The notes under the pieces are model-generated. The model was not told where the DNA came from and made no database searches. It saw only the letters and a program-made list of their open reading frames with translations. Made by a program: the position numbers and the translations under genes. A stretch of DNA of 64,000 bases from Pseudonocardia alaniniphila (GTDB lineage: Bacteria; Actinomycetota; Actinomycetes; Mycobacteriales; Pseudonocardiaceae), in NCBI RefSeq assembly GCF_022524485.1, contig NZ_JAKXMK010000038.1, forward strand, positions 49,942 through 113,941, in the 5' to 3' direction. Below are positions 60,132 to 64,000 of the stretch, one piece after another; within the stretch, counting starts at the first letter, position 1, and the number at the start of each line of letters is the position of its first letter.

Positions 60132-60729
60132 GGGGTTCTCCTTCTCGGCTTGCCCGGTTCGTCGCCCGGTATCGACGACGTTCGCGCTGCCTGCGAGATC
60201 GAGGTACTGGATCTCGTCGTGGGCGGGCTGGCGAACATGGAGATCGCCAGCGAGTCGAGTATTGTGATCAATTCGGTCAAACAACGTATGGGACATATAT
60301 TTACCGGAAGTTCGGCGCTCGGTCCCGATTCGAGACGTGGGGACCGGAGGAGCTGCAGCGGGTGCTTCGGTACGTGGCGCCGCACGTCCCGGCAGATACC
60401 GGCCGCGAGCAGCGGCCTGAAAGGAACATTCAGGACGATTCTCCCGCCATCACCAGCGAGGTCCGGGCGGTCCTGCAGGACGTCGAGCAGGACGGTGCCG
60501 GGCCGGGTCCTCGCGGCGGCGACGTCAAGGGTGGTCGACGCGTCTCGCAGGCGGAACGCACGAACCGCCGGACATCTCGCCGAAGGGGGGTTGCCTTCCC
60601 GATCCCTGCCTCACCGGCCCGGTCACGTGATCGCAATAGTCGGCGGCCGGCGTCTTGACACGTCACTATCTACACCAATCGGAATGTGGATATTGGCGGC
60701 AGGCAACTCTGGGAGCTAGCCTCGCGGCC
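60132..60729. other. Intergenic region with a LuxR remnant and AraC promoter block
   Basis: No intact gene in 598 bases. It holds a LuxR-type helix-turn-helix fragment (60186-60320) and, at 60663-60685, a 23-base block that matches 32995-33017 at 20 positions, in the same place upstream of the AraC genes. Confidence 0.5.
60186..60320 (+). pseudogene. LuxR-type helix-turn-helix fragment
   Basis: The plus reading ACEIEVLDLVVGGLANMEIA continues SESSIVINSVKQRMGHIFTG, following the LuxR pattern (REIEVL.LVA.GLSN.EIA..L.IS..TVK.H...I..KLG). There is no receiver or upstream part and the end is lost, so only about 45 residues of a regulator remain, upstream of the LLM operon. Confidence 0.5.
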
Positions 60730-61701
60730 GTGCGGATCCTCGAGTACTCCGGCGAGGAGTTCGACGACATCGTCGATGAGTTCTTCATCGCGGCGATCTC
60801 TCAGAAGGGACCTGACTTTCGCGGGCGGGTGGCATTACATGACCTCGGCGAGGGCTTGGCGCTCTGTCGGACGCGCTGGGGGCCGAGGTCGGCGGTCCGG
60901 ACCGACCGGATGGCAGCGGGGGCGTCGGAAGGCAGCCGGATGCTCTTGTCCGTACAGGTCGCCGGCCGGGCCCACATGCTCCAGCGCGACCGTCTGGCCG
61001 ATCTGGCGGCCGGCACGGGGGTCGTGACCGAGGCGCGCACTCCCTTCACGTGGGTCTCCCAGACCGAGATCCGGCAGCTGGTCCTGTCTTTCTCCCGCGA
61101 ACTGCTGCCGCTGCGTGCCGCCGAGGTCAACGAGGGATGTGCGCGCAGCATGAACCTCACATCCCCCGCCATGCAGATGCTCGCCACCTACCTCGGCCGG
61201 TTGTTCGAGATCGCCGACAGCTTCACCGCGCCGCAACGGATGGACGCGGGGCAAGCCGCGCTCGACCTGCTCGTGATGGCGCTGCGGGACGTCATCCCCT
61301 CGGTACCGGGCAGCGACGGCTCCGCGAGGGTGCTCCTGGAGATGATGCGCACGCATGTCCGCGAACACATGGCTGACCCGCACCTGCAGGTGGACGAGCT
61401 GGCGCGGCGGCACCACGTGTCGGTCAGTCACGTGTACACCCTGTTCGAACGGATCGGGACCACGCCGGCTGCCTATCTCCGCGAGCAACGGCTACTCGCG
61501 GCACAGATGATGCTGTCGGACCCGAGGCACGCCCGCCTCGCGACGTCGGACATCGCGGCTGCGGCAGGGTTCCTCGACCGCAGGACGTTCGAACGGGCGT
61601 TCCGGCGGCAGTACGGGATGACGCCCGGCAACTGGCGCAGTGAGCATTGCCACTCCGGGCCGGTTCCCGCAATCCCCAACGAGGAAATGCCTCCCCGCTG
61701 A
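60730..61701 (+). CDS. AraC-family regulator (intact member of the duplicated set)
   Basis: A 323-residue regulator. Residues 1 to about 180 form the AraC-binding-like domain (GPDFRGRVALHDL; TDRMAAGAS; TPFTWVSQTEIRQL), and the C-terminal 100 hold both helix-turn-helix motifs (LQVDELARRHHVSVSHVYTLF and RLATSDIAAAAGFLDRRTFERAFRRQYGMTPGNW). GTG 60730 is set by alignment with the pseudogene at 33061; a longer frame from 60655 crosses the conserved promoter block. It precedes the mycofactocin-type SDR by 227 bp and probably controls it. Confidence 0.86.
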   Translation: MRILEYSGEEFDDIVDEFFIAAISQKGPDFRGRVALHDLGEGLALCRTRWGPRSAVRTDRMAAGASEGSRMLLSVQVAGRAHMLQRDRLADLAAGTGVVTEARTPFTWVSQTEIRQLVLSFSRELLPLRAAEVNEGCARSMNLTSPAMQMLATYLGRLFEIADSFTAPQRMDAGQAALDLLVMALRDVIPSVPGSDGSARVLLEMMRTHVREHMADPHLQVDELARRHHVSVSHVYTLFERIGTTPAAYLREQRLLAAQMMLSDPRHARLATSDIAAAAGFLDRRTFERAFRRQYGMTPGNWRSEHCHSGPVPAIPNEEMPPR

Positions 61702-61750
61702 CGAGAAAACGCCCGCCCCCGAGATGGCCCGGTGCGGTCAACTGGGGTCA
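61638..61750 (+). repeat. AraC-3'-end element, reference copy
   Basis: The last 20 codons of the AraC gene and about 50 bases beyond: GAGCATTGCCACTCC, GAGGAAATGCCTCC, GACGAGAAAACGCCCGCC and GGTCAACTGGGG. Copies occur at 33527-33630 (plus), 32698-32801 and 56711-56819 (minus). Conservation past the stop codon suggests a functional site, here in front of the SDR gene. Confidence 0.6.
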
Positions 61751-61928
61751 CCCTGGTGGGCTCCAAAGACGTTCATGCCGACCGCCTGCAAGCCGTCGCC
61801 GGTTCATGACCAGCGATCGTGAGATCGGACGTGCTCCTCCGGACACGTCCGATTCCGGAGCGAGCACCCGCAAAGGACAGGGGCCGCGATTGTTCGGCGC
61901 CCTGGCAACGGACGAGGAGGAGATCAGC

Positions 61929-62738
61929 ATGGCAGGCCGTCTCGAAGGCAAAGTCGCTCTCATCTCCGGCGCGGCACGAGGGCAGGGACGGTCGCACGCG
62001 GTGTCGCTGGCGCAGGAGGGTGCGGACATCATCGCGTTCGACATCTGCCGCCGGCTCGACACGGTGCCCTACCCGATGGCGACACCGGAGGATCTCGAGC
62101 AGACGGTCAAGCTCGTGGAAGACCTCGACTGCCGGATCATGGCGCGTGAGGCGGACGTGCGTGACTCGGCGGCTGTGCGGGCTCTGGTCGATGAGGGCGT
62201 GGCCGAGTTCGGCCGCCTGGACGTGGTGTGTGCGAACGCGGGAATCGGCGGTGTTGCGGAGAACACCTGGTCGATAAGCGATCAGGAGTGGGAGGAGATG
62301 ATCGCGGTCGACCTCACGGGGGCGTGGAAGACCGTGAAGGCGGCGGTGCCGGCGATGATCCAGGCCGGCAACGGCGGCTCGATCGTGATCACCAGTTCGG
62401 CCGCGGGCCTCAAGGGGATGACGGGTGCGGCGCACTACGTCGCCGCCAAGCACGGTCTGGTCGGTCTGATGCGCACTCTGGCCAACGAGTTGGCCCCGCA
62501 TTTCATCCGGGTCAACACCGTGCACCCCACGGGCGTCAACACGCCGATGATCGTCAACGACTTCATGGCGCAGGTGCTGTCCCGCGCGGACGGCTCGGTC
62601 AACCTGCAGAACGCGCTGCCGGTGGAGATGATCGAGCCGCTGGACGTCTCGAATGCCATCGTGTGGCTCGCCTCCGAGGAAGCTCGCTACGTCACGGGCG
62701 TGTCGCTGCCGGTGGACGCCGGGCTCCTCCAGCGGTGA
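61929..62738 (+). CDS. Mycofactocin-type SDR oxidoreductase
   Basis: A 269-residue SDR of the TIGR03971 group. GRLEGKVALISGAARGQGRSHAVSLAQEGADIIAFDIC and DTVPYPMATPEDLEQTVKLVE are its diagnostic insertions, and YVAAKHGLVGLM holds the catalytic tyrosine and lysine. These enzymes bind nicotinamide tightly and pass electrons to mycofactocin. No mycofactocin synthesis genes are in the window. ATG 61929 follows GAGGAGGAG. Its stop overlaps the acetyltransferase start (GTGA). Confidence 0.92.
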   Translation: MAGRLEGKVALISGAARGQGRSHAVSLAQEGADIIAFDICRRLDTVPYPMATPEDLEQTVKLVEDLDCRIMAREADVRDSAAVRALVDEGVAEFGRLDVVCANAGIGGVAENTWSISDQEWEEMIAVDLTGAWKTVKAAVPAMIQAGNGGSIVITSSAAGLKGMTGAAHYVAAKHGLVGLMRTLANELAPHFIRVNTVHPTGVNTPMIVNDFMAQVLSRADGSVNLQNALPVEMIEPLDVSNAIVWLASEEARYVTGVSLPVDAGLLQR

Positions 62739-63448
62739 CCAGCCCGGCCACCCCGGCCAGGAGACCGGACACGTTGTCGAGGGTCCGCGTCGTGCCATCG
62801 GACAGGTCGGACGTCGGTGAGGTCGTCGACATCATGTCGACCGCCTTCTTCGATGATCCGGTATGCCGCTGGTTCTTCCCCGACGAAGCACAGCGGGAGA
62901 CGCAGCATCCTCCTTTCTTCTGGCCACTTGTCGAGGTGGCCTACGCCCATGGAGAGGTCTACCTGACCGACGATCGAACGGGGGCGGCACTGTGGCTCCC
63001 TGTCGACGTATCGGCCTGCCGCACCCGGACCCCGGACATCGCCAGGATGTTCGAGGGTTCCGTGGGGCGGAGCAGTGCTGCTCGAATCGGGGCTCTCGGA
63101 GCACGATCCGCGGAAATTCATCCCATGTCGATCAACCACGACTATCTGCCATTGATCGCGGTTCGCCCTGAATGGCAGGGTACCGGGCACGGGGCGGCAT
63201 TACTCGATCATCGGCACGCCGCGCTGGACCAGCGCGGCAGGGCCGCCTACCTGACCGCCAGCAACCAGCGGAGCGCGAAGTTCTACGAGCGCTTCGGCTA
63301 CCGTCGCCTTGCCGTCACCATCGACGTTCCCGGTGGTCCCAGCCTGTATCCCATGTGGAGAAATCCCGTCTCGCCTGATCTCGAAGCGAGGGTGCACGAC
63401 GCCTCCGGCGGTTCGGGGTCGGGGTCGGGGACGGCCCGACGTTGCTGA
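62735..63448 (+). CDS. GNAT-family N-acetyltransferase
   Basis: A 237-residue acetyltransferase. LPLIAVRPEWQGTGHGAALLDH is the acetyl-CoA binding motif A, and YLTASNQRSAKFYERFGYRRL is motif B. GTG 62735 overlaps the SDR stop. Substrate unknown; coupling to the SDR suggests action on the same metabolite. The C-terminus ends in a Gly/Ser repeat. Confidence 0.84.
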   Translation: MTSPATPARRPDTLSRVRVVPSDRSDVGEVVDIMSTAFFDDPVCRWFFPDEAQRETQHPPFFWPLVEVAYAHGEVYLTDDRTGAALWLPVDVSACRTRTPDIARMFEGSVGRSSAARIGALGARSAEIHPMSINHDYLPLIAVRPEWQGTGHGAALLDHRHAALDQRGRAAYLTASNQRSAKFYERFGYRRLAVTIDVPGGPSLYPMWRNPVSPDLEARVHDASGGSGSGSGTARRC

Positions 63449-63930
63449 CATTGCGGACGCGGTGGCGGCCGCAGCGCTCGTCGACGAGGTCGACCGCGGC
63501 CTTCCGACCGTGGTAATAATCATCACCGGACGATCGCACGCCATGGCAAAGCGGGATTCTCGGTGGCGGTCGGCATCTTCCTCGCACCGGCCCAATCTCA
63601 TGCGCACCGTTCGTAACCGGCGCTCTCGACCATTCGACGGGATACGCAGAAACATTCCTCGTCGCACACCGGCCCCGCGGATATGACCCGCAAGAGGTAT
63701 GTCGCGGGCACGTGTGCAGTCCTTACGGTCGGCATGACCGTCGGGCGACGAATGGAAAGCTCATGTGACCCCATTCCACTTCGGCACATTCCTGGGCCGG
63801 CTCCGAATCCCGGCGACGGCGGTCGCACGTCGGGCACTGGTCGGCGACGGGGAACACGACTGAAAGCCGTCCCCACGGGGATCTGTTCGTAGAGAGGACA
63901 TACGTATGACCCGCTCCCGCGGCCCGCACC
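63449..63930. other. Intergenic region, no supported gene
   Basis: Several short readings exist, including MTRKRYVAGTCAVLTVGMTV at 63683-63892, but none has family support. A weak trace of the AraC-tail element may lie on the minus strand near 63535-63585 (GAGGAAGATGCC, CCGAGAA). Confidence 0.35.
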
Positions 63931-64000
63931 GTGGACATTCACGCCCATGTCTTCACCTCGGCCTGTCATGAGCTCGTTGCTGGTCTGATGGAGCCGGAGT
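63931..64000 (+). CDS. Start of an amidohydrolase (runs off the window)
   Basis: GTG 63931 reads VDIHAHVFTSACHELVAGLM, the metal-binding HxH opening of the amidohydrolase_2 (ACMSD-like) family. An ATG at 63906 with AGAGGA before it is out of frame by one base and reads only 21 codons, so either GTG is the start or a frameshift lies between them. Confidence 0.55.
   Translation, partial: MDIHAHVFTSACHELVAGLMEPE

Overview
The window is high-GC DNA with many GTG starts, leaderless or GTGA/ATGA-coupled genes, six bacterial-luciferase-like (LLM/F420-type) oxidoreductases, a mycofactocin-type short-chain dehydrogenase and two ECF41-type sigma factors. That combination points to the chromosome of an actinomycete, most likely Pseudonocardia or a close relative; the genus is an inference from gene content. 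No rRNA, tRNA, CRISPR array, intact transposon or prophage is visible.

Layout. (1) 0-20.9 kb is a redox and regulation region: cupins and a flavin reductase, an epimerase divergent from an ECF41 sigma factor, a CrtC/AttH-like protein, a BisC-type molybdoenzyme, an NDH-2-like oxidoreductase with an acyl-CoA-dehydrogenase-like enzyme and an ATP-grasp-like protein, a soluble histidine kinase, an asparagine synthetase, a DUF5937/ArsR regulator, a second NDH-2-like oxidoreductase and a second ECF41 sigma factor. (2) 20.9-28.7 kb holds a DUF417 membrane protein and an operon resembling acyclic terpene utilisation (AtuC/AtuF-like biotin carboxylase, enoyl-CoA hydratase, TIGR03084 protein, AtuA) with a 34-codon stump of an acyl-CoA ligase inside it. 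(3) 28.9-47.5 kb is an accessory region of nitroreductase, SDR, LLM enzymes, hemerythrin, TetR, permeases, hydrolases, an acyl-CoA ligase/thioesterase pair and several decayed genes. (4) 47.6-53.3 kb holds an SDR/TetR pair and a three-gene operon (acyl-CoA dehydrogenase, cytosolic PhnD-like protein, ferritin-like di-iron protein) that I cannot match to a described pathway. (5) 53.5-63.9 kb holds a divergent RclA/RclR-like pair, MarR, an LLM/TDT-permease/hydrolase operon, an intact AraC regulator next to a mycofactocin-type SDR, and the start of an amidohydrolase.

The most coherent signal is a promoter regulon. Six sites carry TGTCACA, 16-17 nt, CGTC, which fits the ECF41 promoter. They precede cupin/flavin reductase, the BisC-like enzyme, both NDH-2-like oxidoreductases, the histidine kinase and one ECF41 sigma gene. 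Two sites, 4 kb apart on opposite strands, match at 24 of 28 bases. Two others place the start codon exactly 8 nt after CGTC, implying leaderless mRNAs and moving one start codon downstream. I read this as a local redox regulon of the two ECF41 factors.

Other structure: three copies of a 69-bp palindromic unit between convergent genes (17.6-18.0 kb); a long dyad element found both upstream of the carboxylase/nitroreductase pair and upstream of an LLM operon; a four-copy element made of AraC 3' ends plus conserved downstream sequence; and a cluster of gene remnants (AraC, LuxR, acyl-CoA ligase, metallo-beta-lactamase-fold and alpha/beta-hydrolase fragments) showing active decay in the accessory half.
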